Source of the DNA: Aliiruegeria sabulilitoris
Lineage (GTDB): Bacteria > Pseudomonadota > Alphaproteobacteria > Rhodobacterales > Rhodobacteraceae
Direction of reading: 5' to 3'
Assembly (NCBI RefSeq): GCF_001558155.1
Contig: NZ_LOAS01000012.1
Coordinates: forward strand, 1 to 64,000
DNA length: 64,000 nucleotides
A program made the translations under genes and the position numbers. Within the stretch, counting starts at the first letter, position 1. The number at the start of each line of letters is the position of its first letter. The notes under the pieces are model-generated. The model was not told where the DNA came from. It saw only the letters and a program-made list of their open reading frames with translations, and searched no databases. Below, piece after piece: positions 45,229 through 54,140 of this stretch.

Positions 45229-46187
45229 CAGTCGATCCGTGCCAGTTCCACCGCACTCTCGCGCGGCAGATCGAAGGCCACTTTCTGGCCGATCTCGAAA
45301 CGGGCCTCGGACACAGGCACATCCGCCTTGATCGTGCCGAAGGCGCTTGCGAGCACGTATTCGCGGCGTTCGCCGGCAAAGGACGCGCCGCGGATCTCGC
45401 CCTGATGTGGCCCGTGACCCAGAACGACCGCGCCCGGCCGCCATGCCAGACCGCCGCTGGTCTCGCCCGGCAGGATGGTCTCGAATCCCATGAAATCGGC
45501 GGCAAAGCCGGAGACCGGCGCGTTGTAGATCTCCTCGGCGGTACCGATCTGCTCGATCGCCCCGTTGCGCATGAGCACGATCCGGTCGGCCAGCGCCAGC
45601 GCTTCGGCCTGATCATGGGTGACAAAGACCATGGTTATGCCAGTTTCGCGCTGCACGCGCTGCAACTCCGTCCGCATCTCCAGCCGCAGGCGGGCATCGA
45701 GGTTCGAAAGTGGCTCGTCCAGCAGCAGCACCTTGGGATGCATGACCAGCGAGCGCGCCAGCGACACGCGCTGCTGCTGCCCGCCGGAGAGGTCGGCGGG
45801 CTGCCGGTCTGCGAACTCTGTGAGGCCGACCGTTGCCAGCCCATCCATCACCTTGGTTTTCAGGTCCGGTTCGCGGCGCAGACGCAGCCCGAAGGCGACA
45901 TTCTCGAACACACTGAGATGCGGGAAAAGCGCGTAGGACTGGAACACGAGGCCAACCTCGCGGCGGCTGGGCGGCATGCGGGTGACGTCGCGCCCGTCGA
46001 TATGCACCGTGCCGCTGCGAGGGGTGAGCAGGCCAGCAATGGCGCGCATGGTCGTGGTCTTGCCGCAGCCCGACGGGCCCAGAAGCGCGATCAACTCGCC
46101 CTTGTGGATGTCGAGGTTGAGGCGATCGACAGCGACGGTCTTGTCATAGGCGAGCGTCAGATCCTTGAGGGAGACGTAGTCAGACAT
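45228..46187 (-). CDS. ABC transporter ATPase, PotA/FbpC type with TOBE domain
   Basis: A 319-aa cytoplasmic ATPase. The P-loop is LLGPSGCGKTT (about 36-46), the signature is LSGGQQQRVSLAR, and Walker B is VLLLDEPLSNLDARLR. The C-terminal TOBE domain (about 245-319) is present. ATG 46187 overlaps the upstream permease gene by eight bases. Sequence class is that of polyamine and iron transporters, but the operon ends with purine-nucleoside enzymes, which suggests a purine ligand. Confidence 0.92.
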   Translation of the reverse strand: MSDYVSLKDLTLAYDKTVAVDRLNLDIHKGELIALLGPSGCGKTTTMRAIAGLLTPRSGTVHIDGRDVTRMPPSRREVGLVFQSYALFPHLSVFENVAFGLRLRREPDLKTKVMDGLATVGLTEFADRQPADLSGGQQQRVSLARSLVMHPKVLLLDEPLSNLDARLRLEMRTELQRVQRETGITMVFVTHDQAEALALADRIVLMRNGAIEQIGTAEEIYNAPVSGFAADFMGFETILPGETSGGLAWRPGAVVLGHGPHQGEIRGASFAGERREYVLASAFGTIKADVPVSEARFEIGQKVAFDLPRESAVELARID

Positions 46188-46959
46188 AGCGGGACAATCC
46201 GATGAAACGTTCGGCGGCAAAGACGATGCCGACCGACATGAAGGCCAGCAGCGCCGAAAGGGCCGCGACCGACGGGTCATAGTTGATTTCCATATAGGCG
46301 ATCATGTCGATGGGCAGCGTGCGCAGGCCGGGGCCAGAGAGGAAGAGCGACACGGGCACCTGGTTGAAGGAGGTGACGAAGCCGAGGATGAAGGCTGCCA
46401 GCACACCGCCGCGAATATTGGGCAGTACGACCCGCCGGAAGGCGCCGAAGCGGGTGCAGCCGAGCAACAGGGCCGCCTCCTCCATGTCCACTCGCAGGTT
46501 CTCCATCGAGGCCGAGACGACGCGGACCGCGTAAGGCAGGATCAGCGCGGTATGGGCCAGAAACAGCGCCGGGCCGATGCCGACACCGAGCGGGATGACC
46601 AGATATTGCAGCAGCGCGAGGCCGACGATGATGCCGGGCACGATGATCGGAGACGAGACGATGAGCTTGACAGTCTCGGCGCCGGGCACGCGGTAGCGGG
46701 TCATTGCATAAGCGGCCGGAACGCCCAGCACCAGCGCGGCCATGGTGCCGAAGATGGCAAGGAACATCGACACGCCGAAACTGGCGCGAAAGCTCTCCAC
46801 CTCGAAGACCTTGATGTACCACTTCAGCGACAGGCCCTGTGGCGGGAAGGCGAGATTGTTGCCGGCCGAGAGCGCGGCGGCGATGATGATGAGAAACGGC
46901 CCGATCAGGAAGGTGAGGGTCAGGCCGAGGATGATCCAGGTACTCAGACGGCTGTTCAT
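46180..46959 (-). CDS. ABC transporter permease, PotC-like
   Basis: A 259-aa membrane protein with six helices. The EAA coupling motif is MEEAALLLGCTRFGAFRRVVLP. The start MNSRLSTWIILGLTLTFL gives the first helix directly. It overlaps the first permease gene by four bases and the ATPase gene by eight. It forms a heterodimer with the other permease. Confidence 0.9.
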   Translation of the reverse strand: MNSRLSTWIILGLTLTFLIGPFLIIIAAALSAGNNLAFPPQGLSLKWYIKVFEVESFRASFGVSMFLAIFGTMAALVLGVPAAYAMTRYRVPGAETVKLIVSSPIIVPGIIVGLALLQYLVIPLGVGIGPALFLAHTALILPYAVRVVSASMENLRVDMEEAALLLGCTRFGAFRRVVLPNIRGGVLAAFILGFVTSFNQVPVSLFLSGPGLRTLPIDMIAYMEINYDPSVAALSALLAFMSVGIVFAAERFIGLSRYV

Positions 46960-47783
46960 CGGGATTTCCTCGCTGTGGCGAGCCGCTTGAGCAGCAGGTT
47001 GGCAGAGAAGCTCATGACGATCAGGATCATGGCGATGACGGAAGCCGAGACGAAATCGTTGGCCACGGTCACGCGCTGGTAGAGCAGGGTTTCCAGCATC
47101 AGAACTTTTGAGCCGCCGAGGATGGCCGGCGTGATATAGGCGGTCATGGAACCGGTGAAGACCAGCGTGCCGCCCACCACCAACCCTTCGCGGGTTAGCG
47201 GCAGGATCACGCGGGCAAAGACCTGAAGCCAGTTGGCACCGAGGATCCGGGCGGCCGGGACGGCGTCGCGCGGCATGTTCTCCATCGCGGAGACCAGCGA
47301 GACGATCATCAGCGGCAGGAACAGTTGCAGCAGGCCGATGAAAACGGCGGTTTCGGTGAACAGGATCCGCAGCGGCGTCTCGGTGATCCCGAGATCGACC
47401 AGCAGCTTGTTGACGAAGCCGGTGCGCCCGAGGATCACTAGCCACGCATAGGTGCGCGCCACCGGCGAGATCATCAGCGGCAGAGTGACCAGCCCGAACA
47501 TGCGTCCGCGCGAGCTGGCCGGCAGATTGACGATGGCGAAGGCGGCCGCGTAGCCAATCACGGCAGAGGTGCCGGCGACGAGCGAGGCGAGCTTCAGCGT
47601 TCGGAAAAACACCGTCTGGTTGCGGGGGGAGGCGAAAAACTCGCCATAGGCCGACACCGACCAGCCCGATTCGGTCTGGAAGGCTTCGGAGAGGAGGATG
47701 CCGACCGGCAGCAGGAAAAGCGCCGCGGCGAAGATCGCCGCGGGCAGGACCAGGGCCAGACCGATTGCCCGGTTTTCGAACAT
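46956..47783 (-). CDS. ABC transporter permease, PotB-like
   Basis: A 275-aa membrane protein with six helices. The first helix is GLALVLPAAIFAAALFLLPV. The EAA region is MPRDAVPAARILGANWLQVF. It follows the binding-protein gene by four bases and is translationally linked to the second permease. Confidence 0.9.
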   Translation of the reverse strand: MFENRAIGLALVLPAAIFAAALFLLPVGILLSEAFQTESGWSVSAYGEFFASPRNQTVFFRTLKLASLVAGTSAVIGYAAAFAIVNLPASSRGRMFGLVTLPLMISPVARTYAWLVILGRTGFVNKLLVDLGITETPLRILFTETAVFIGLLQLFLPLMIVSLVSAMENMPRDAVPAARILGANWLQVFARVILPLTREGLVVGGTLVFTGSMTAYITPAILGGSKVLMLETLLYQRVTVANDFVSASVIAMILIVMSFSANLLLKRLATARKSR

Positions 47784-47787
47784 GGAG

Positions 47788-48807
47788 TTACTTCATCACC
47801 TTGGTGTTCCACTGCTCCAGCCAGCTCTCGCGCTTGTCGAGAATGGTGGCCGGGTCGAGCAGGTCGAGCTGTTCCACGGTTTCGGCGCCATAGGTCAGGT
47901 TGGCGGCGACCTCGTCTGAAACCTCGACCTCGGCATTGGCCGGGCTGTCGATCAGCGCGTTGGCCAGCGCGGTCTGGATCTCGGTGGAGAGCCAGAAATC
48001 CATGAATTGCAGCGCCAGTTCCTCGTTGCCGTTATTCGCCGTCATCACCATGACATTCATGCCGCCGGTCTGGCCTTCCTTGGGTTCGGCCCAGGCCATC
48101 GGCAGCCCGTTATCCTTGAACCGGCCCCAGGCGAAGCGGCCCACCGGGGCGGCCCAGATCTCTTCCTGCTGCATCAGCTGCGCAAGCTGGGAGGACCGGA
48201 CATAGAAGGTGACAATGTCATCGGCCTTCTCGCCAACGGCCTCGATGGGTGTTGTCAGCGAGCTGTCGGTGTCGCCCATCGCCTTGCCGATCATGTAGAG
48301 CGCCGGCGGGCCCTGGTTGGTGGTGACATCGGGCAGCGCCACGTTGCCCGCCAGTTCCGGCGACAGAAGGTCGGCCCAGCTATCCACCGTCACCTTGTCG
48401 GAGCGATAGGCGATGGAGGTGGCATAGAAGGTGTAGCCGACACCCATATTGTCGCCGAGCGGGTCCTTGGCGATGTCGTAGAGCTTGTCGTAATTCGACA
48501 GTGCAGAGACGTCGATCGGCTGCAACAGGCCACTACGGGCGGCGCCGAGCGCGTCATGGGTGGACAGCACCGCCATGTCGATCACGGGGGCGTCCTTGTT
48601 GGCCTCGATCTTGGCCATGCGCTCGATCGAGTTGCCGGTTTCCACGACGATCTCGCAGCCGCAGATCTCCTCGAAGGGGTCGTAGACCAGTTCCTTGAAC
48701 TCGTCCTGGGAGAAGGAATAGACCGAGATGGTCAGGGTCTTGTCGGCGGCCATTGCCGCGGCCGAGAGCGCCAGCGTCGAAACACCAGCCAATACCAGGG
48801 TCTTCAT
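47788..48807 (-). CDS. ABC transporter substrate-binding protein, PotD-like
   Basis: A 339-aa periplasmic protein with a signal peptide ending AAAMAA. The mature protein starts DKTLTISVYSFSQDEFKELV and has the two-lobed fold of the spermidine/putrescine/iron class, with NSIERMAKIEANKDAPVIDM near the first lobe hinge. The usual polyamine-binding acids could not be confirmed. Because the operon encodes a nucleoside hydrolase and adenine deaminase, a nucleoside or a purine is the more likely ligand. It overlaps the lacI-type gene by four bases. Confidence 0.87.
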   Translation of the reverse strand: MKTLVLAGVSTLALSAAAMAADKTLTISVYSFSQDEFKELVYDPFEEICGCEIVVETGNSIERMAKIEANKDAPVIDMAVLSTHDALGAARSGLLQPIDVSALSNYDKLYDIAKDPLGDNMGVGYTFYATSIAYRSDKVTVDSWADLLSPELAGNVALPDVTTNQGPPALYMIGKAMGDTDSSLTTPIEAVGEKADDIVTFYVRSSQLAQLMQQEEIWAAPVGRFAWGRFKDNGLPMAWAEPKEGQTGGMNVMVMTANNGNEELALQFMDFWLSTEIQTALANALIDSPANAEVEVSDEVAANLTYGAETVEQLDLLDPATILDKRESWLEQWNTKVMK

Positions 48808-49805
48808 GTCGTTACGTCTCCTTGTTGGGGGCTTGGTTTTTTGGGGGATGGAAAGTCCGGTGCCGGGCCCGTGGAGCTACGCACCACCAACTCCATCGGC
48901 ACCAGCCGTGCTGCTGGCAGGGAAGCGTTTTCGAGCTGTAGCGAAAGATGCGCGATCGCCGCGGCGGCGATTTCCGGCATGTTCTGTGCAAGCGTCGTTA
49001 GGCCCGGCGTGATGCGCGCGGAGAAGCTGAGGTCATCGAAGCCGATTACGCTGACATCGCCGGGCACCGAAAACCCGGCGCCTTGCAAGCGCGTGAGGGC
49101 GGTCAGCGCATGCAGGTCAGAGGTTGCAATGATGGCGGTCACACCGCGACGAGCCAGGTCCGCAAAATCGGGTATGCCGTCCTCCAGCCAGCAGGTTTCA
49201 GCTTGCGAACCGGCAGCAAGGGCCGACTGCATCCCGGCAATTCGATCCGATTGCACAGAGGAACGGCGGCTCTGGCCAAGCAGGACAAACGTCCTGTGCC
49301 CGAGGGCCTGCAGGTGTTCGAGCGCCTGTTTCCCGCCCTGCTGGTGGTCGGAACAGACGCAGTTTCCGGGGGTCGATGCGGAATCGATGACCACGGCCGG
49401 CAGGGGGAGGTCGCTAACCTGCGTGCCGCGGCATGGCACGATGATGATACCGTCGGCGCCGCGCTGGATCATCCGTTGCACTGCTTCGGCCTGAGCGCCG
49501 GGGTCTGCGTGGGAGTCCGCGATCAGGATGCCTTGACCCGAACGCTCGGCGGCGGTTTCGATTGCCTGCGCGAGGGCGGGGAAAAGCGGGTTCGATATGT
49601 CGGGAAGCACCAAGCCCAGAACGCCGCTCCGTCCGGTACGCAATGCACGACCCGGCCCACCGGGGCGATACCCAACTTCGCGGATCTTCTCGCTGACGAG
49701 CTTGCGCGTTTCTTCCGACACGCGCCCCTTGCCCGAAAGAACATTCGAGACGGTCGCCGTGGACACGCCGAGTTCCTTTGCGATTTCTTTCAGTTTCGGC
49801 TGCAT
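48804..49805 (-). CDS. LacI-family transcriptional regulator
   Basis: A 333-aa repressor. The N-terminal helix-turn-helix is MQPKLKEIAKELGVSTATVS with the hinge helix NVLSGKGRVSEETRKLV, followed by a periplasmic-binding-protein-like effector domain (VLGLVLPDISNPLFPAL, GFDDLSFSARITPGLTT). It is the first gene of its operon and is coupled by ATGA to the binding-protein gene, so it regulates its own transcription unit. Purine effector binding, as in PurR, would suit the operon but is not shown. Confidence 0.9.
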   Translation of the reverse strand: MQPKLKEIAKELGVSTATVSNVLSGKGRVSEETRKLVSEKIREVGYRPGGPGRALRTGRSGVLGLVLPDISNPLFPALAQAIETAAERSGQGILIADSHADPGAQAEAVQRMIQRGADGIIIVPCRGTQVSDLPLPAVVIDSASTPGNCVCSDHQQGGKQALEHLQALGHRTFVLLGQSRRSSVQSDRIAGMQSALAAGSQAETCWLEDGIPDFADLARRGVTAIIATSDLHALTALTRLQGAGFSVPGDVSVIGFDDLSFSARITPGLTTLAQNMPEIAAAAIAHLSLQLENASLPAARLVPMELVVRSSTGPAPDFPSPKKPSPQQGDVTT

Positions 49806-50311
49806 GAAGACGCGCGGTGTTGCTGCTTTGGAAGATGAAAAATCGTTTAATCACCGTAAATCCTCCGTTCAATGAGTCAACCTCGGGTGTTCCATGTCCA
49901 AATGATGAATGTCGCAGGACGCCCCAGGAGTAGGGAGGATTTTCTACATATTTTCAGTTCGATAGGGCTTTCGTCGAGAGGCGGCATGTGTCGATCCAAC
50001 AAGGAACAAGTTTGGGGGATCTCGGGTTTGCGAGGCGATTGGGCAGCCCGTGGCGGACCTGCCCAACGGCTGGGCATTCAATAATGAGCCGTTACGGAGG
50101 GAATGGTTTCTGACGGATTCGGGCGAGCGCTACCCGGGCGCGGGTGTTCGGCGCATTCCCGGTGGATCTCGTGCCACGCTTGTGCGGAAGGTCTCGGAAG
50201 AGGTGGTGAAGCCCTTGGACCGGCGGCACCCATCCGTCCGGAAGCACAACCCGCCCCGGTCGGTCCCAAGTCGGGTTCCGCCGACGAGGCCATTGCTGTT
50301 GCGCGCCTGGG
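49806..50311. other. Gene-free stretch between LacI and GntR genes
   Basis: About 500 bases without a convincing gene. The left end (49840-49870), with AAATCGTTTAATCACCGTAA, is AT-rich and probably holds the promoter of the LacI-led operon. The right part is GC-rich with open frames on both strands lacking ribosome-binding sites or family features. I cannot tell if it is decayed coding sequence. Confidence 0.5.
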
Positions 50312-51004
50312 TCAGATCGAGAAGTAGCTGGGATTTTCCGTCTGGATCCGTCCGATCTCGTCCACGAGACGTGACAGGTGATGACGCATCCGTCTTTCAC
50401 ATTCCTCCGAGTCGCGGTCCTCAAGAGCCTTCACGATTCTCAAGTGTTCCTCGAGCGTCTTTTCGAGGTTGAACGACAGGGACAGAAGTCGCGCGCGGTC
50501 GAGATGCGCCTTGTTCTCGCTGATGATCTGCCACGCGAATGGATTGCCTGAGATCACGCAGATCTCCTGATGGAACCGGTCATCCAAGGCATGAAACCGC
50601 GACTTTTCGTCATTGCGCACAGCTTCGCCTTGCTGGTCGAGGGTCGCGCGCAAGCGCTGCAAGTCCGCGTCTGAGACACTCCTGCTGGCGGCTTTTATGG
50701 TCTCCACTTCCATGGCCGTCCGCACAAACCGGGCCTGCAGGACACGTTCGATGGAGATCGGGCTCACGCTCGTTGCGCGCTGCGGCTGGATATCGACGAA
50801 GCCCTGCTGCGCCAGGCGAAAGAAGGCGTCTCTCACCGGTTGCCGAGACACGCCGACGGCCCGCGCGACGTCCAGTTCCGACATGCGCGTTCCGGGCGGG
50901 AGCGAAAGGTCCACGATCTGGGCGTGAAGTGTCGCGTACACCTGATCCGAAACTCTGGGACGCGACACCGGAGCGAGCGACAAAAGGTTCGGCTTGAAGG
51001 GCAT
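50312..51004 (-). CDS. GntR-family regulator with FCD domain, uronate-type
   Basis: A 230-aa regulator. The winged helix reads MSELDVARAVGVSRQPVRDA with FFRLAQQGFVDIQPQRAT. The FCD domain has the metal/ligand His in ALDDRFHQEIC and MRHHLSRLVDEI. ATG 51004 is preferred; an ATG at 51043 sits inside the palindromic operator and would add 13 residues. It is divergent from uxaC, with a perfect 9-bp inverted repeat between them, and so probably acts like UxuR/ExuR on the uronate genes. Confidence 0.87.
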   Translation of the reverse strand: MPFKPNLLSLAPVSRPRVSDQVYATLHAQIVDLSLPPGTRMSELDVARAVGVSRQPVRDAFFRLAQQGFVDIQPQRATSVSPISIERVLQARFVRTAMEVETIKAASRSVSDADLQRLRATLDQQGEAVRNDEKSRFHALDDRFHQEICVISGNPFAWQIISENKAHLDRARLLSLSFNLEKTLEEHLRIVKALEDRDSEECERRMRHHLSRLVDEIGRIQTENPSYFSI

Positions 51005-51044
51005 TGGCAGACACCGCGGTTGACTGGCCTGAGTGACTAACATA

Positions 51045-51077
51045 TTAGCAGACTAGTCATCAACACTTGTCTGCTAA
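51045..51077. promoter_or_regulatory. Inverted-repeat operator between gntR and uxaC
   Basis: TTAGCAGAC (51045-51053) and GTCTGCTAA (51069-51077) form perfect 9-bp arms 15 bases apart. The 8-bp palindrome GACTAGTC (51051-51058) overlaps the left arm. The site is 29 bases before uxaC ATG and 41 before the chosen gntR start, right for autoregulation and control of uxaC. Confidence 0.7.
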
Positions 51078-51105
51078 CGCGGATTCGCAGGGAGGCCATT
51101 CAACC

Positions 51106-52512
51106 ATGCCCGAACTTGACAAGTTCCGACTGTTTCCGACCGAACCATCAGTGCGAAGCCTCTCAGCAGAGATCTACGCGACAGTCAAAGACCTGCCGAT
51201 CGTCAGCCCGCATGGGCACACGGATCCGCGCTGGTATGCGGAGAACGAGGCCTTCCCCGATCCCGCGCAACTGTTTGTGACGCCGGATCACTACGTGTTC
51301 CGGATGCTGTTTTCGCAGGGCGTCTCGCTCGATGCGCTGGGCGTGCCGCGTGCAGACGGTACCCGGGTCGAGACGGATGGCCGGAAGATCTGGCGCCTCT
51401 TCGCCGAGAACTATCACCTGTTTCGCGGAACGCCTTCGCGGATGTGGCTGGACCATTCCTTCCGCGAGGTCTTCGGCCTGACCGGCAGGTTCGGTCCTGA
51501 CACCGCAGATGCCTTCTATGACCACATCTCGGATTGCCTGGCAAAACCGGAATTCCGCCCCCGCGCCCTGTTCGACCGTTTTGGCATCGAGGCCATCGCG
51601 ACCACGGAAAGCCCGCTCGACGATCTGCGCTGGCACAGGATGATCCGCGACAGTGACTGGAACGGCAACGTGGTGACCGCATACCGGCCCGACCCGGTCG
51701 TGGATCCCGAGTTCGAGGGATTTGCGGAAAATATCGAGAAGTTCGGCGCGCTCGCCGGCACCGACGCCACCACTTGGGACGGATACCTTGAAGCGCACCG
51801 CATTCGTCGGGCGTATTTCAAGGAGTTCGGCGCCACCTCCTCGGATCATGGTCACGCAACAGCGCGGACCGAGAATCTCCCCCGATCCGAGGCGGTGGCG
51901 CTGTTCGAAAAAGCCCTGAAGGGGACGTGCACGCCCGAGGAGGCCGATGCCTTCCGCGGTCACATGTTGACCGAGATGGCGCGCATGAGCCTCGAAGACG
52001 GGCTGGTGCTGCAGATCCACCCAGGCTCGCGGCGCAACCACTCCGCGCCGATGATGGCCCGGTTCGGGCGCGACAAGGGTTTCGACATTCCCGGTCGCAC
52101 GGATTACGTGGCAGCGCTCAAACCGATGCTCGACGCGGTCGGCACCGAACCGAACCTCACGATCATCCTCTTCACGCTGGACGAGACGACCTATGCACGC
52201 GAGCTTGCGCCGCTGGCCGGTGTCTATCCTGCGCTTCGCCTCGGCCCGGCATGGTGGTTCCATGACAGTGCCGAGGGAATGCGACGCTTCCGGGAAATGA
52301 CGACGGAGACGGCCGGTTTCTACAACACGGTCGGCTTCAACGACGATACCCGTGCCTTCTGTTCCATCCCCGCACGGCACGACGTGGCGCGGCGGGTGGA
52401 CAGCGCCTTTCTCGCCACGCTGGTCCGCACCGGACGGCTTGCCGAAGACGAGGCTTTCGAGGTCGCCCAGGACCTCACCTACAGGCTTGTCAAACAGGCC
52501 TACAAACTCTGA
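51106..52512 (+). CDS. uxaC: Glucuronate/galacturonate isomerase
   Basis: A 468-aa amidohydrolase-fold isomerase that turns D-glucuronate into fructuronate and D-galacturonate into tagaturonate. The metal motif VSPHGHTDPRWY is near residue 35, and QIHPGSRRNHS, GPAWWFHDSAEGMRRFRE and GFNDDTRAFCSIPARHDVARR are family landmarks. GGAGG stands ten bases before ATG 51106. It is followed after 27 bases by the TRAP transporter genes, so import and first step are co-expressed. Confidence 0.93.
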   Translation: MPELDKFRLFPTEPSVRSLSAEIYATVKDLPIVSPHGHTDPRWYAENEAFPDPAQLFVTPDHYVFRMLFSQGVSLDALGVPRADGTRVETDGRKIWRLFAENYHLFRGTPSRMWLDHSFREVFGLTGRFGPDTADAFYDHISDCLAKPEFRPRALFDRFGIEAIATTESPLDDLRWHRMIRDSDWNGNVVTAYRPDPVVDPEFEGFAENIEKFGALAGTDATTWDGYLEAHRIRRAYFKEFGATSSDHGHATARTENLPRSEAVALFEKALKGTCTPEEADAFRGHMLTEMARMSLEDGLVLQIHPGSRRNHSAPMMARFGRDKGFDIPGRTDYVAALKPMLDAVGTEPNLTIILFTLDETTYARELAPLAGVYPALRLGPAWWFHDSAEGMRRFREMTTETAGFYNTVGFNDDTRAFCSIPARHDVARRVDSAFLATLVRTGRLAEDEAFEVAQDLTYRLVKQAYKL

Positions 52513-52539
52513 AGAGCAACCCAAAGGGAGGAATCCACA

Positions 52540-53514
52540 ATGCTCAAGACCGTTAGCGCCGCCTTGCTGGCGAGCGTCGCGATGGCTTCGGCCTCTGTCG
52601 CGTGCGAAATCACGCTCAAGGCATCCGACACCCATCCGGACGGCTATCCGACCGTCGAAGGCGTCAAGGCCATGGGCAAGATGCTGGAAGAGAAATCCGA
52701 AGGCCGGATCTGCATCGAGATGTTCCACTCCGCCCAGCTTGGCGAGGAAAAGGACACGATCGAGCAGACCCAGTTCGGTGTCATCGACCTGAACCGCGTC
52801 TCCTTCGGGCCGTTCAACAACATCATCCCCGAAAGCCAGATCCCGTCGCTTCCCTATATCTTCCGCTCGGTCGATCACATGCACAAGGTGATGGACGGCG
52901 AGATCGGCGCAGAGATCCTCGGCACCTTCGCCAATCACGACCTGATCGCGCTGACCTCCTATGACGCCGGTTCGCGCAGCTTCTACAACAGCCAGAAGCC
53001 GATCACCTCGCTGGAAGACCTGTCCGGCATGAAGTTCCGCGTCATGCAGTCGGACCTCTTCGTCGACATGGTCGGCGCGCTTGGCGCCAACGCCACGCCG
53101 ATGCCCTATGGCGAGGTTTACAGCTCGATCCAGACCGGTGTCATCGACGGTGCCGAGAACAACTGGCCGTCCTACGAGTCCTCCGGTCACTTCGAGGTTG
53201 CCGGCTACTACACGCTGGACCAGCACCTGATGGTGCCGGAAGTCCTGGTGATGTCGAAGGTGTCCTGGGAGAAACTCTCCGAGGAAGACCAGAAGCTGGT
53301 GATGGAAGCGGCCAAGGAATCCACCGCCGTTCAGCGCAAGCTCTGGGCCGATCGCGAAGCCGCCTCCGAGGAGAAGGTCCGCGCCGCCGGCAACGAGATC
53401 ATCACCGATATCGACAAGACGCCGTTCATCGAGGCCATGGCCCCGGTCTACGAGAAATACGTCACCGACGAGAAACTGAAGGATCTCGTCGCCCGTATCC
53501 AAGCGGTGGAATGA
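52540..53514 (+). CDS. dctP: TRAP transporter solute-binding protein DctP (uronate type)
   Basis: A 324-aa periplasmic protein with a signal peptide ending ASVA-CEIT. The carboxylate-binding arginine lies in [12 protein letters not shown] (about 163-174); [18 protein letters not shown] follows. Sequence class and operon fit uronate-binding TRAP proteins. It is upstream of its DctQ and DctM partners, with a hairpin between dctP and dctQ. Confidence 0.92.
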   Translation: MLKTVSAALLASVAMASASVACEITLKASDTHPDGYPTVEGVKAMGKMLEEKSEGRICIEMFHSAQLGEEKDTIEQTQFGVIDLNRVSFGPFNNIIPESQIPSLPYIFRSVDHMHKVMDGEIGAEILGTFANHDLIALTSYDAGSRSFYNSQKPITSLEDLSGMKFRVMQSDLFVDMVGALGANATPMPYGEVYSSIQTGVIDGAENNWPSYESSGHFEVAGYYTLDQHLMVPEVLVMSKVSWEKLSEEDQKLVMEAAKESTAVQRKLWADREAASEEKVRAAGNEIITDIDKTPFIEAMAPVYEKYVTDEKLKDLVARIQAVE

Positions 53515-53527
53515 GATAAAATCGGTC

Positions 53528-53550
53528 GCGGCGGTCACTTCGACCGCCGC
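53528..53550 (+). promoter_or_regulatory. Hairpin between dctP and dctQ
   Basis: A perfect 9-bp stem GCGGCGGTC/GACCGCCGC (53528-53536 with 53542-53550) closes the loop ACTTC and is followed by TTCTTC. It lies 13 bases after dctP. Partial termination or 3'-end protection would give more binding protein than membrane subunits. Confidence 0.65.
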
Positions 53551-53573
53551 TTCTTCGACTGCAGGAGAATGGA

Positions 53574-54140
53574 ATGCAGGAATTCATGCGTTCCGTGGCG
53601 AGAGTCACGGGCATTTTAGGTCGTGTTGCGCTCTATGTTTCCGGAGCCGGGCTGGTCATCATGACCGCGATGATCGCCGCCCAGGTTTTCTGGCGTTATG
53701 TCCTAAATGACAGCATCATCTGGACCGAGCCGGGCTCCGTCATGGTGATGGGTTGGTTCATCTTCCTTGGTGCCGCCGTGGGTGTGCGTGAAGGCTATCA
53801 CCTCTCATTCGATGTGCTGTTGATGGTCCTGCCGATGCGCGTGAAGGTCTGGCTCTATTCGATCTCCGATTGCGTCGTCGTCGCCTTCGGGTTCGGCATG
53901 ATCTGGTACGGCAGCCAGCTCATCGAAAAGACCGCCGGTAACACGATCCCCTCGCTCGGCCTCTCGGGCGCGTTCGACTTTCTGCCGCTGGTCGGCGGGG
54001 GCTTCCTGCTGATCATCTTCTCGATCGAACGGCTTGCCCGTCGCGCCGCCGGTATGCCCACCGCCCGCTTCGGAGAGACGATCGACGAGGACGAACTGAA
54101 TGGCCTCGTGCCAGCCAACCGAATTGAGGAGAAAGGCTGA
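53574..54140 (+). CDS. dctQ: TRAP transporter small permease DctQ
   Basis: A 188-aa protein with four membrane helices. IIWTEPGSVMVMGWFIFLGAAVG is the typical E-x-x-x-x-x-x-x-W region between helices two and three of DctQ proteins. AGGAG precedes ATG 53574. It overlaps dctM by one base (TGATG). Confidence 0.9.
   Translation: MQEFMRSVARVTGILGRVALYVSGAGLVIMTAMIAAQVFWRYVLNDSIIWTEPGSVMVMGWFIFLGAAVGVREGYHLSFDVLLMVLPMRVKVWLYSISDCVVVAFGFGMIWYGSQLIEKTAGNTIPSLGLSGAFDFLPLVGGGFLLIIFSIERLARRAAGMPTARFGETIDEDELNGLVPANRIEEKG

Noticed and set aside
49900-50311. Possible insertion-sequence remnant.
   Set aside because: No transposase motif, terminal inverted repeat or target-site duplication could be seen.
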